Under the pieces are notes generated by a model that was given only the letters and a program-made list of their open reading frames with translations, was not told the DNA's origin and did no database searches. A stretch of DNA of 64,000 nt from Tyzzerella sp. (GTDB lineage Bacteria; Bacillota; Clostridia; Lachnospirales; Anaerotignaceae): contig DXZA01000057.1 of assembly GCA_019415525.1 (NCBI GenBank), positions 62,001 to 126,000 of the forward strand, in the 5' to 3' direction. Below are positions 1 to 8,225 of the stretch, piece by piece; within the stretch, counting starts at the first letter, position 1; every line of letters begins with the position of its first letter. A program made the position numbers and the translations under genes.

Positions 1-68
1 CAATAGGTTGGATTTTAGCTGATATAACAGGACTTTTATATTATTTAAAAATAAAGAAAAGTATATAA
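1..68 (+). CDS. C-terminal fragment of an unidentified, possibly membrane, protein
   Basis: The open frame from position 3 encodes about 21 residues ending at TAA 66-68. The stretch is hydrophobic (IGWILADITGLLYYLK) followed by a short lysine-rich tail. That pattern resembles the last helix and cytoplasmic tail of a multi-pass transporter such as a MATE efflux protein, but the fragment is too short to prove it. A terminator follows directly, which supports a real gene end. Confidence 0.4.
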   Translation, partial: IGWILADITGLLYYLKIKKSI

Positions 69-74
69 AATAAA

Positions 75-108
75 AAACACCTTGAAAACTATTCAAGGTG
101 TTTTTCTT
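75..108. terminator. Bidirectional intrinsic terminator
   Basis: A 12-bp stem AAACACCTTGAA / TTCAAGGTGTTT with a 5-nt loop has a T-rich tract on both sides. It lies between the converging upstream gene and enolase and can serve both. Confidence 0.85.
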
Positions 109-109
109 T

Positions 110-1435
110 TTATATGGTGTTTTCTTTTATATGTTTAAATGTAGAATTACCAAGATATTCAGAAGCGTCAGAAAGTTCTTCTTCTATTCTTAAAAGTCTA
201 TTATATTTTGCTGTTCTATCACTTCTGCAAGGTGCACCTGTTTTAATTTGACCTGCATTTACAGCAACTGCAATATCTGCTATTGTTGTATCTTCTGTTT
301 CTCCAGAACGATGAGAAATTATTGCTGTCATACCATTTTTCTGTGCTGTTTCTATGGCTTCAAATGTTTCTGTAATAGTTCCTATCTGATTAATTTTTAT
401 AAGAATTGAATTTGCTGACTTAATTTTTATACCTTTTTCAAGTCTTTCTGTATTAGTAACAAAAAGGTCATCTCCAACAAGCTGAACCTTGTCACCAAGT
501 TCTCGTGTAAGCTTTTTCCAACCTTCCCAGTCTTCTTCGGCAAGACCATCTTCTATTGAGATAATAGGGTATTTATTACAAAGGTTTTTCCAATATTCAA
601 TCATTTCATCACTTGTTCTTACAACTTCAATTCCTTTGGCTTTACTTTCTCCAGCAAAATGATAAAATCCATCATTTTCGTTATATAATTCAGTACTTGC
701 AGGGTCAAGAGCGATTTTTATATCTTTTCCCCATATATATCCTGCTTTTTCAACTGCTTCTTTTATAACATCAAGAACTTTTTCTGCATTTTCAAGATTA
801 GGGGCAAAACCACCTTCATCACCTATTGCTGTTGAAAGCCCTTTTGATTTTAAAACTTTTTTTAATGTATGATATATTTCACAGCATACTTTTAAACCAT
901 CTGAAAAGTCGCAAGCATTAACAGGCATTATCATAAATTCTTGTATATCAACAGTATTATCAGCATGTTTTCCACCATTCATAATATTCATCATAGGAAC
1001 AGGCATTGTATGGGCGTTAAATCCACCTAAATACTGATATAAAGGTATTTTTAAAGCATTTGCAACAGATTTTGCAACAGCTGTTGAAACTCCTAATATT
1101 GCATTTGCTCCAAGTTTTGATTTATTATGTGTTCCATCAAGAGCAATCATTTTTTGGTCTATTGCTCTTTGGTCAAGACCATTCATTCCTATTATTTCTT
1201 TTGCAATAATGTTATTTACATTGCTTACAGCATTTAATACACCATTACCATTATATCTTTTTCCACCATCACGAAGCTCACAAGCCTCAAATGCACCTGT
1301 AGAAGCACCTGAAGGAACAGCAGATTTACCTATAAATTGATTTTCGCATATAACTTCAACTTCAACAGTTGGATTTCCACGAGAATCAATTATTTCACGT
1401 GCAAAAACATCTGTAATTTCAATATAGCTTTTCAA
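110..1435 (-). CDS. eno: Enolase (phosphopyruvate hydratase)
   Basis: Cytosolic glycolytic enzyme that interconverts 2-phosphoglycerate and phosphoenolpyruvate. The family signature is complete: SRGNPTVEVEV near the N-terminus, the metal-site motif SIEDGLAEEDW, LVGDDLFVTN, LIKINQIGT with the catalytic Lys, and SHRSGETED near the C-terminus. I place the start at a TTG (1435-1433) because AAGGAGGAGA lies 5 nt upstream of it. This gives 441 residues beginning with LKSYIEITDVFAREI. The frame stays open 18 codons further to an ATG at 1489, but that extension contains the Shine-Dalgarno and has no family counterpart. Enolase stands alone here, with no other glycolytic gene beside it. Confidence 0.97.
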   Translation of the reverse strand: MKSYIEITDVFAREIIDSRGNPTVEVEVICENQFIGKSAVPSGASTGAFEACELRDGGKRYNGNGVLNAVSNVNNIIAKEIIGMNGLDQRAIDQKMIALDGTHNKSKLGANAILGVSTAVAKSVANALKIPLYQYLGGFNAHTMPVPMMNIMNGGKHADNTVDIQEFMIMPVNACDFSDGLKVCCEIYHTLKKVLKSKGLSTAIGDEGGFAPNLENAEKVLDVIKEAVEKAGYIWGKDIKIALDPASTELYNENDGFYHFAGESKAKGIEVVRTSDEMIEYWKNLCNKYPIISIEDGLAEEDWEGWKKLTRELGDKVQLVGDDLFVTNTERLEKGIKIKSANSILIKINQIGTITETFEAIETAQKNGMTAIISHRSGETEDTTIADIAVAVNAGQIKTGAPCRSDRTAKYNRLLRIEEELSDASEYLGNSTFKHIKENTI

Positions 1436-1533
1436 AAATATCTCCTCCTTTTTATAATTATTTTTACTTTTTTTAAAATATATATTCAAAAATAAATTTT
1501 ATTTTTTTAATTTTGTGTATACCAAAAATAAAC

Positions 1534-1562
1534 TTTTCAAAATTATATAGATGTGTTATAAT
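1534..1562 (+). promoter_or_regulatory. Promoter of the SCIFF operon
   Basis: TTTTCA (1534-1539), a 17-nt spacer and TATAAT (1557-1562), with a TGT extended -10 at 1554-1556. It is a good vegetative sigma-A promoter about 90 nt upstream of scfA. Confidence 0.7.
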
Positions 1563-1650
1563 ATATCGAACATAATATAATGCAGGTAATATGCCTGTAT
1601 TAAAGCTTATTATTTAATAAGAAATCCTAATTTAAAGGAGGTATAGTGTT

Positions 1651-1791
1651 ATGAAACATATTAAGACTTTAAGCACAGCTATGCTCAAAAAAACAGCTGC
1701 AACAGGTGGTTGTGGAGAGTGTCAGACATCTTGCCAGTCTGCTTGTAAAACATCTTGTACAGTGGCAAATCAGTCTTGCGAAAACAAATAA
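1651..1791 (+). CDS. scfA: SCIFF six-cysteine ranthipeptide precursor
   Basis: A 46-residue precursor with a 20-residue leader (MKHIKTLSTAMLKKTAATGG) and a core CGECQTSCQSACKTSC followed by TVANQSCENK. The six cysteines are at 21, 24, 28, 32, 36 and 43, as in the SCIFF family (six cysteines in forty-five residues). In the studied clostridial homologue the radical SAM maturase links Cys32 to Thr37 through a thioether, and both residues occupy those positions here. The ATG follows an AAAGGAGG site by 8 nt. The gene is followed by a terminator and then the maturase scfB. It is short and easily missed. Its physiological role is not settled; signalling functions have been proposed. Confidence 0.96.
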   Translation: MKHIKTLSTAMLKKTAATGGCGECQTSCQSACKTSCTVANQSCENK

Positions 1792-1806
1792 TTATTTAAA
1801 GAAAAT

Positions 1807-1834
1807 AAAATTGCCGAAAGGCAATTTTATTTTT
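1807..1834 (+). terminator. Intrinsic terminator / attenuator between scfA and scfB
   Basis: A 9-bp stem AAAATTGCC / GGCAATTTT with a GAAA tetraloop, followed by ATTTTT. I see no convincing promoter between it and scfB, so it probably works as a partial terminator that keeps precursor mRNA in excess over maturase mRNA. Confidence 0.85.
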
Positions 1835-1891
1835 GCAAAAAAATTAGTAGATAATTTTTATTATATATAAATTTTTTGGAGGAGATTATTA

Positions 1892-3250
1892 ATGATACAT
1901 AAGTTTTCTATGGACGACGTTAATATAGTCATGGACGTAGACAGTGGTGCTGTACACATTGTAGACAATGTCGTTTATGAAATAGTGGATAATTTTAAAG
2001 AATTAAGTGAAAAAGAACTTTTTGAAAAATACAGTAATAAATTTACTGTTGAAGAAATTAAAGAAGCTATTGAAGAAATTAAAGAACTTGAAAAAGAAGA
2101 AATGCTTTTTACAGAAGATGATTATGAGTTTGTACTTCCTAAAGTGACAAAAAGAAATCCTGTTGTAAAAGCACTTTGTCTTCATGTAGCTCATGACTGT
2201 AACCTTAAATGTAAATATTGTTTTGCAGAAGAAGGAGAATATCATGGAAAACGTTCTCTTATGAGTGCAGAAGTTGGTAAGGCTGCTATTGATTTTATAA
2301 TTAAAAATTCAGGTGCAAGAAAAAATCTTGAAATAGACTTTTTTGGTGGAGAACCACTTATGAATTTTGATGTTGTAAAAGAAATTGTTGAATATGGTCG
2401 TGAACAGGAAAAACTTCATAATAAAAATTTCAGATTTACAATTACAACAAATGGTATACTTCTTGATGATGAAAAAATGGAGTATATAAATAAACATATG
2501 CATAATGTTGTATTAAGTCTTGATGGAAGAAAAGATGTTAATGATAATATGCGTCCAAAAGCAGGAGGACAGGGAAGTTATGAAACTATAGTTCCAAAAT
2601 TCCAAAAACTTGCTGATAGTAGAAATCAAACAGATTATTTTGTAAGAGGAACATTTACAAAACATAACCTTGACTTTGCAAAAGATGTAATGCATCTTGC
2701 AGACCTTGGTTTTAAACAGATTTCTGTTGAACCTGTTGTTGCAGAAGATGAAATGGATTATGCTATTACAGAAAAAGATATTCCAGTAATATATGATGAA
2801 TATGAAAATCTTGCAAGACTTATACATAAGAGTAGACAAGAAGGAAAATGGTTTAATTTCTTCCATTTCAATATAGACCTTAAAGGTGGACCTTGCGTTG
2901 TAAAAAGACTTGCAGGCTGTGGTTCAGGTACAGAATACCTTGCTGTTACACCAGAAGGTGACCTTTATCCATGTCATCAGTTTGTTGGTAAAGAAGAATT
3001 TAAAATGGGTACAGTTTACGAAGGTGTTAAAGACGAAAAAAGACGTGAAGAATTTGAAGGTTGCAATGTATATTCAAAACCTGATTGTAAAGTATGTTGG
3101 GCAAAATTCTATTGTAGTGGTGGTTGTGCAGCAAATGCTTATCAGTATGGTGGAAGCATACTTTCACAGTATAAAACAGGTTGTGAACTTCAGAAAAAAC
3201 GTATTGAATGTGCTATATATCTTAAAGCAAAAGAAGCTCTTTCAGAATAA
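1892..3250 (+). CDS. scfB: SCIFF peptide maturase (radical SAM/SPASM, thioether forming)
   Basis: Radical S-adenosylmethionine enzyme of 452 residues that installs the thioether in the SCIFF peptide. Residues 1 to about 80 form an N-terminal peptide-recognition region. The radical SAM cluster motif CX3CX2C is at Cys103, Cys107 and Cys110 (HDCNLKCKYC), followed by the SAM-binding FFGGEPL motif. The C-terminal SPASM/twitch region carries the auxiliary-cluster cysteines in CGSGTEYLAV, YPCHQF, DCKVCW, YCSGGCA and a late Cys. The start is the ATG after TTGGAGGAG. It lies just downstream of scfA and 37 nt upstream of secD, an arrangement I recall as frequent in Clostridia, which suggests joint expression with the export machinery. 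Confidence 0.96.
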   Translation: MIHKFSMDDVNIVMDVDSGAVHIVDNVVYEIVDNFKELSEKELFEKYSNKFTVEEIKEAIEEIKELEKEEMLFTEDDYEFVLPKVTKRNPVVKALCLHVAHDCNLKCKYCFAEEGEYHGKRSLMSAEVGKAAIDFIIKNSGARKNLEIDFFGGEPLMNFDVVKEIVEYGREQEKLHNKNFRFTITTNGILLDDEKMEYINKHMHNVVLSLDGRKDVNDNMRPKAGGQGSYETIVPKFQKLADSRNQTDYFVRGTFTKHNLDFAKDVMHLADLGFKQISVEPVVAEDEMDYAITEKDIPVIYDEYENLARLIHKSRQEGKWFNFFHFNIDLKGGPCVVKRLAGCGSGTEYLAVTPEGDLYPCHQFVGKEEFKMGTVYEGVKDEKRREEFEGCNVYSKPDCKVCWAKFYCSGGCAANAYQYGGSILSQYKTGCELQKKRIECAIYLKAKEALSE

Positions 3251-3287
3251 TTAATACATCAAAAATATGCTGTAAGGAGGAATAGTC

Positions 3288-4529
3288 ATGAAGGGAAAAA
3301 ACATGTTTTATCTTTTCATTACTCTTATTGTTACAGGTGTTCTTATTTTTTTATGTACTGTTGGTATAGGTAAGGACTCAAAAACATTAAGTGTAGGTAA
3401 TATAAAACTTGGACTTGACCTTAGTGGTGGAGCAAGTATACTTTATGAAGCTGATAAAGAAACTGTAACAGAAGAAGAAATGTCAGCAGCAGTATCTCTT
3501 ATACAAGGAAGACTTGACAGAAAAGGTTGGACAGAGGCAGAATGTTCAAAATCAGGAGAAAAACGAATTTTAGTTGAAATTCCAGGTGTTGGTGATGCTG
3601 AAGAAGCAATAAATGAACTTGGTCAAACAGCACAGTTAAAATTTGTTGATATGGATGGTAATGTACTTTTAACTGGTGCAGATGTTGCAAATGCTACAAA
3701 AGAAGCTGGAGATGTAACAGGTAATGGTGTAAGTGAACCCTATGTAAAACTTCAGTTTACAGAAGAAGGTAAACAAAAATTTGCAGAGGCAACAAAGAAT
3801 AATATAGGTAAGCAAATAGCAATTATTCTTGATGAAACTGTTCAAAGTGCACCTACTGTAAATGCTGAAATAACAGATGGAAATGCTGTTATAACAGGAA
3901 GTTTTACTCCAGAAGGTGCAGAAGAACTTGCAGCTCTTATAAGAGCAGGTTCTCTTCCTTTTAATCTTAATGTAATACAGATGAAAAATGTAGGAGCAAG
4001 ACTTGGAGCAGATGCTTTAAGTACAAGTCTCAATGCAGGTTTTCTTGGTATAGCATTAGTACTTGTTTTTATGCTTGCTGTATATAAGATTTCAGGTTTG
4101 GCAGCTGATTGGGCACTTATAATATATATATGCCTTGAGCTTATAGCAATAAATATGTTTAATATAACATTGACTCTTTCAGGAATTGCAGGTATTGTTC
4201 TTTCAATAGGTATGGCTGTTGATGCTAATGTAATTATATTTGAAAGAATAAAAGAAGAACTTTTAAATGGAAGAACTCTTCGTTCTGCAGTTGATTCAGG
4301 TTTCAAAAGAGCTTTTCCGGCTATATTTGATGGAAATATAACAACACTTATTGCAGCTGGTGTACTTTTCTTTATAGGTACAGGTACAGTAAAAGGATTT
4401 GCTCAAACACTTATGATAGGTATTGTTATTTCAATGTTTACAGCACTTGTTGTTACAAGAATAATATTAAAATCAATTATGGGCATTGGTGTTATTAATC
4501 CAAAATACTATGGCTTAAGAATAAAATAA
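3288..4529 (+). CDS. secD: Protein translocase subunit SecD
   Basis: Membrane component of the SecDF accessory complex, which uses the proton or sodium gradient to help pull proteins out of SecYEG. It has an N-terminal membrane anchor (about residues 5-27), the conserved LGLDLSGGASILYEAD segment, an extracytoplasmic P1 region, and five more hydrophobic helices from about residue 245. The typical GMAVDANVIIFERIKEEL motif lies in the membrane domain. At 413 residues it is the short Gram-positive form. The ATG follows AAGGAGG by 7 nt. It is the third gene of the SCIFF operon and is followed 8 nt later by secF. Confidence 0.95.
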   Translation: MKGKNMFYLFITLIVTGVLIFLCTVGIGKDSKTLSVGNIKLGLDLSGGASILYEADKETVTEEEMSAAVSLIQGRLDRKGWTEAECSKSGEKRILVEIPGVGDAEEAINELGQTAQLKFVDMDGNVLLTGADVANATKEAGDVTGNGVSEPYVKLQFTEEGKQKFAEATKNNIGKQIAIILDETVQSAPTVNAEITDGNAVITGSFTPEGAEELAALIRAGSLPFNLNVIQMKNVGARLGADALSTSLNAGFLGIALVLVFMLAVYKISGLAADWALIIYICLELIAINMFNITLTLSGIAGIVLSIGMAVDANVIIFERIKEELLNGRTLRSAVDSGFKRAFPAIFDGNITTLIAAGVLFFIGTGTVKGFAQTLMIGIVISMFTALVVTRIILKSIMGIGVINPKYYGLRIK

Positions 4530-4543
4530 GGGAGGTTATGATT

Positions 4544-5419
4544 GTGGATATAATTAATAATAGAAAAAAATTCTTTGCAATCTCCCTTATAATAATAGTT
4601 ATAGGAATTGCAACAATGATTATAAATTCAGTATCAAAAAAAGGTGCTTTAAATTATGATGTTGAGTTTACAGGCGGAACATCAATGGATATTGATATAG
4701 GAAAAGATTTTGATAATAATGATATTTCTGACATAATATCAAATATTACAGGACAATCAGCACCACAAGTTCAGAGAGTAACAGGAACTAATGAAGTAAG
4801 TATAAAAATGCAATCAATAGATAGTGAAACAAGAACAGCTCTTATAGATGCATTTAAAGAAGTATATCCAGATATGGAAGTGCATGATATATTTGATGTT
4901 GGTGGAACAATAAGCAATGAAATGCAAAGGTCAGCTCTTATTGCTGTATTAGTTGCTTGTGTGGCTATGCTTATATATATATCTATAAGATTTAAAGATT
5001 TTAGAGCAGGAGCAAGTGCAATATTTGCTCTTATACATGATGTTCTTATTGTAATTTCTTTTTATGCAGTATTAAGAATACCTGTAAATAACTCTTTTAT
5101 TGCTGCAATATTAACTGTTTTAGGTTATTCTATAAATGCAACAATAGTAATATTTGATAGAATACGAGAAAATAAAGATAATTTCAGAATTAATGAAACT
5201 GCTGATAAAATAAATAAAAGTGTTACACAGACTCTTGCACGTTCAATAAATACATCACTTACAACGCTTTTTGCTATAGGTGCAATATATATACTTGGTG
5301 TGCAATCTATAAAAGAGTTTGCTTTACCACTTATAATAGGTATAATAAGTGGTGCATATTCATCAGTATTCCTTGCAGGTGCAGTATGGTATATGCTTAT
5401 TCCTAAAAATGAAAAATAA
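4544..5419 (+). CDS. secF: Protein translocase subunit SecF
   Basis: Partner of SecD in the SecDF complex. The 291-residue protein has one N-terminal helix, the FTGGTSMDIDI motif typical of SecF, a periplasmic-type loop and five C-terminal helices with VLGYSINATIVIFDRIRE. I place the start at GTG 4544, which is 8 nt after GGGAGG. An in-frame ATG at 4538 lies only 2 nt from that site and is less likely. A terminator follows the stop, which closes the operon scfA-scfB-secD-secF. Confidence 0.95.
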   Translation: MDIINNRKKFFAISLIIIVIGIATMIINSVSKKGALNYDVEFTGGTSMDIDIGKDFDNNDISDIISNITGQSAPQVQRVTGTNEVSIKMQSIDSETRTALIDAFKEVYPDMEVHDIFDVGGTISNEMQRSALIAVLVACVAMLIYISIRFKDFRAGASAIFALIHDVLIVISFYAVLRIPVNNSFIAAILTVLGYSINATIVIFDRIRENKDNFRINETADKINKSVTQTLARSINTSLTTLFAIGAIYILGVQSIKEFALPLIIGIISGAYSSVFLAGAVWYMLIPKNEK

Positions 5420-5427
5420 ATATAAAA

Positions 5428-5462
5428 AAGGAGTGAAATTTAATTTTCACTCCTTAATTTTT
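5428..5462. terminator. Bidirectional terminator between secF and the alanine symporter
   Basis: An 11-bp stem AAGGAGTGAAA / TTTCACTCCTT followed by AATTTTTT, with an A-run on the left for the opposite strand. It separates convergent genes. Confidence 0.85.
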
Positions 5463-5464
5463 TA

Positions 5465-6835
5465 TTAATATTTTTCCTTATCAAAAAATGCTTTTGTTTC
5501 TGCAATTACAACGGGACTAAGTGCAAGAAGACCTATAAGGTTAGGGAATGCCATAAGAGCATTTGTTATATCAGCAAGAAGCCATATAGGTTTTAATGAA
5601 AGATAAGGTGCAACTGCTATACAAGCTATATAAACTATTTTAAATACTAATGAGAAGTGTACACTGTTTACAAGATAAGAAAGACATCTTTCACCATAGT
5701 AGCACCAGCCTATAATAGTTGTAAATGAGAAAAATACAAGTCCGATAGAAACTATATACATACCTATATTTCCAGGAAGTCCATGATTATATGCTGCATT
5801 TGAAAGAAGACTTCCATCAAGTGTTGATGAATCAAGAAGGCCGGATGAAAGAACAACTATACCTGTCATTGTACAGATTATAATAGTTGTAAAGAAAACG
5901 CTAGTCATAGAGATTAATCCTTGACGTACACATGAATTTGTTTTTGCAGCAGCAACAACGATAGGAGAACTACCAAGACCAGCTTCGTTTGTGTATACAC
6001 CACGAGCAACACCAGTACGAAGACCTGTCATAACAGATATTATAATTGTACCAGAAGCACCACCAAGCATAGCATGAGGATTAAAAGCTGATTCAAATAT
6101 TGAACTAAAAACTTCAGGTATTGCAGAAGCATTAAGTGCTAATATTATAAGAGAACCACCTACATAGAATATAGCCATAATAGGAACTATAAATTCTGCA
6201 ACTTTTGATATTGAGTTTATACCACCAAGAACAACAGCAGCAACAGCTATTGTTACAACTATACCAACAAGCCATACTGGTAAATGGAAAGCAGAACTTG
6301 TTGATTCTGTTATAGCATTAACCTGTGGGAATGTTCCACAGCCTAAAAGAGCAGTTATAATACCGAAAACTGCAAAGAGTTTTGCGAGCCAAGACCATTT
6401 CATACCTAAGCCATTTTGTATATAATACATAGGTCCACCAGCAATTTGACCCTTTTCGTCAATAGTACGATATTTTACTGCTAATACACCTTCTGCATAT
6501 TTTGTTGTCATACCAACAAATGCTGAAACCCACATCCAGAACAATGCACCAGGACCACCAGCTCTAAGAGCAGTAGCAACACCAACAATACTTCCTGTAC
6601 CTATTGTTGCAGCAAGAGTTGTACAAAGAGAACCAAATGCAGAAACGTCTCCAGTATCACCTTCAAGTCCTTCTTCTTTTTCAAATATATATCTTATTGC
6701 TCGAGGAAGATGAATTATCTGAAGAAATCCAAGTCTTATTGTAAAATATAAACCAGTTCCTATTAAAAGAATAAGTGTGGGAGGACCCCAAACAATCGAT
6801 TGTATTGTTGATAAAATATCCATTATGCCGTCCAT
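5465..6835 (-). CDS. Sodium:alanine/glycine symporter (AGCS family, AlsT-like)
   Basis: Integral membrane symporter of 456 residues that imports alanine or glycine with sodium. Family motifs are clear: GDVSAFGSLCTTLAATIGTG near residues 62-81, GGPGALFWMWVSAFVGM, the GGPMYYIQNG segment, and TGVARGVYTNEAGLGSSPI around residue 280. About ten hydrophobic helices are visible. The ATG is 6 nt downstream of GGAGG. It lies downstream of alanine dehydrogenase on the same strand with a 277-nt gap that holds an inverted repeat and a possible internal promoter. The pairing suggests uptake and oxidation of alanine. Substrate preference between alanine, glycine and glutamine cannot be decided from sequence. 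Confidence 0.92.
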   Translation of the reverse strand: MDGIMDILSTIQSIVWGPPTLILLIGTGLYFTIRLGFLQIIHLPRAIRYIFEKEEGLEGDTGDVSAFGSLCTTLAATIGTGSIVGVATALRAGGPGALFWMWVSAFVGMTTKYAEGVLAVKYRTIDEKGQIAGGPMYYIQNGLGMKWSWLAKLFAVFGIITALLGCGTFPQVNAITESTSSAFHLPVWLVGIVVTIAVAAVVLGGINSISKVAEFIVPIMAIFYVGGSLIILALNASAIPEVFSSIFESAFNPHAMLGGASGTIIISVMTGLRTGVARGVYTNEAGLGSSPIVVAAAKTNSCVRQGLISMTSVFFTTIIICTMTGIVVLSSGLLDSSTLDGSLLSNAAYNHGLPGNIGMYIVSIGLVFFSFTTIIGWCYYGERCLSYLVNSVHFSLVFKIVYIACIAVAPYLSLKPIWLLADITNALMAFPNLIGLLALSPVVIAETKAFFDKEKY

Positions 6836-7112
6836 ACATTTCCTCCAATCTTATAAAAAAGCTTAGTGTTAGTATCGGTATCAATATTTATTTTTTATAT
6901 CAAAATATTATTTGTTATAATTTTTAAATGGAGTAAAGAGAATTATGTAGAAAAAAAGATATAAAAATACCGGATACCCACTATATTTTAGTATAATACA
7001 TTAATTTAGGCAATTAAAAAATAAGAAGGGTAAAATTATTTTTTAATATACCGTGGATATCCGGTTAGATTTTGTTATGGTATGTTATTAATAAAGGGTT
7101 TAAAAAATTATA
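6836..7112 (-). promoter_or_regulatory. Structured intergenic region between ald and the symporter
   Basis: No gene is visible in these 277 nt. They contain a 13-nt inverted repeat, ACCGGATATCCAC / GTGGGTATCCGGT on the minus strand (7065-7053 and 6981-6969). It encloses a perfect 11-bp AT hairpin (7014-7024 / 7036-7046) and is followed by a U-rich run. A promoter-like pair, TTGCCT with a 17-nt spacer and TAAAAT, lies inside on the minus strand. It could be a terminator of unusual shape, a regulatory RNA or an operator pair (see findings). Confidence 0.5.
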
Positions 7113-8225
7113 TTAGAACATTGCTTTAATGTCAGAATAATCCATTTCAAAGCTGTCAGCAACGTTTTTACATGTAAGTTTTCCGTCATATGTATTAATT
7201 CCTGAATATATAACATCATTATCTTTACAAGCTGTTTCAAGACCTTTACCAGCAATCTGTAAACCATATTTTAATGTAGCATTTGTTAATGCGATTGTTG
7301 AAGTTCTTGGAACTGCACCAGGCATATTTCCTACACAATAATGCACAACTCCATCAACTACGAATGTTGGGTTATCATGATATGTAACTTTTGTTGTTTC
7401 ACAGCAGCCACCTTGGTCAACAGCAACGTCAACAATAACACTACCAGGTTTCATGTTCTTAAGATATGCTTTTTTCATAACTTTTGGAGCAGCTTTTCCA
7501 GGTATTAATATTGAACCAATAACAAGGTCAGCTTCAGCAACTGCTTTTTCAATAGCTACATCTGTACTATATAATGTTTGTATTCTTGCTCCGAAAATAT
7601 CATCAAGATAAGCAAGTCTTTCAAGATTAATATCAAGTATAGAAACATCAGCTCCCATACCAACAGCTATTTTACAAGCGTTTGTTCCAACGTTTCCTGC
7701 TCCAAGTATAACAACTTTAGCTTTTGGAGTTCCAGGAACACCAGAAAGGAGCATTCCACTACCGCCAAATGGTTTTTCAAGATATTTAGCACCTTCCTGA
7801 ATACTTAAACGTCCTGCAATCTGGCTCATAGGAGCAAGTAATGGAATAGTATTATTTCTTTCGATAAGTGTTTCATAAGCAACACCTTTAACACCAGCAG
7901 CAAGGAGAGCATCTGTAAGAGGTCTGTCAGCAGCAAGGTGAAGATATGTATAAAGTATTAAATCTTTATGGAAATATTTATATTCTTTTTCAAGAGGCTC
8001 TTTTACTTTAACCATCATTTCAACTGTATCCCAAACTTCTTTAGCTGTATCAATCATAACAGCACCGGAAGCAGCGTATTCTTCATCTGTGAAACCTGAA
8101 CCTAATCCAGCACCTTTTTCAATATATACAGTATGACCTGCATTAGCATAGCTTTTTACATTATCTGGAGTAAGACCAACACGGAATTCATTGTTTTTGA
8201 TTTCTTTTACGCATCCAATTTTCAT
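7113..8225 (-). CDS. ald: Alanine dehydrogenase
   Basis: Cytosolic NAD-dependent enzyme that interconverts L-alanine and pyruvate plus ammonia. The 370 residues match the family length. The catalytic and pyruvate-binding residues Arg15, Lys75 (KVKEP) and His96 (YLHLAA) are all at the expected positions. The Rossmann nucleotide fold begins with VILGAGNVGTNAC near residue 171. The ATG follows AGGAGG by 8 nt. It is transcribed away from an RpiR-type regulator and precedes an alanine symporter, so the locus looks catabolic. The roughly 235-nt leader upstream is strongly structured and may control translation. Confidence 0.96.
   Translation of the reverse strand: MKIGCVKEIKNNEFRVGLTPDNVKSYANAGHTVYIEKGAGLGSGFTDEEYAASGAVMIDTAKEVWDTVEMMVKVKEPLEKEYKYFHKDLILYTYLHLAADRPLTDALLAAGVKGVAYETLIERNNTIPLLAPMSQIAGRLSIQEGAKYLEKPFGGSGMLLSGVPGTPKAKVVILGAGNVGTNACKIAVGMGADVSILDINLERLAYLDDIFGARIQTLYSTDVAIEKAVAEADLVIGSILIPGKAAPKVMKKAYLKNMKPGSVIVDVAVDQGGCCETTKVTYHDNPTFVVDGVVHYCVGNMPGAVPRTSTIALTNATLKYGLQIAGKGLETACKDNDVIYSGINTYDGKLTCKNVADSFEMDYSDIKAMF

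Noticed and set aside
2910..3254. A 114-codon plus-strand reading frame inside scfB
   Set aside because: It lies in another frame of the SPASM region of the maturase, has no ribosome site, and its composition is what a shifted frame of this AT-rich gene gives.
3842..4306. A 154-codon minus-strand reading frame opposite secD
   Set aside because: Shadow of the SecD membrane domain with no independent signals.
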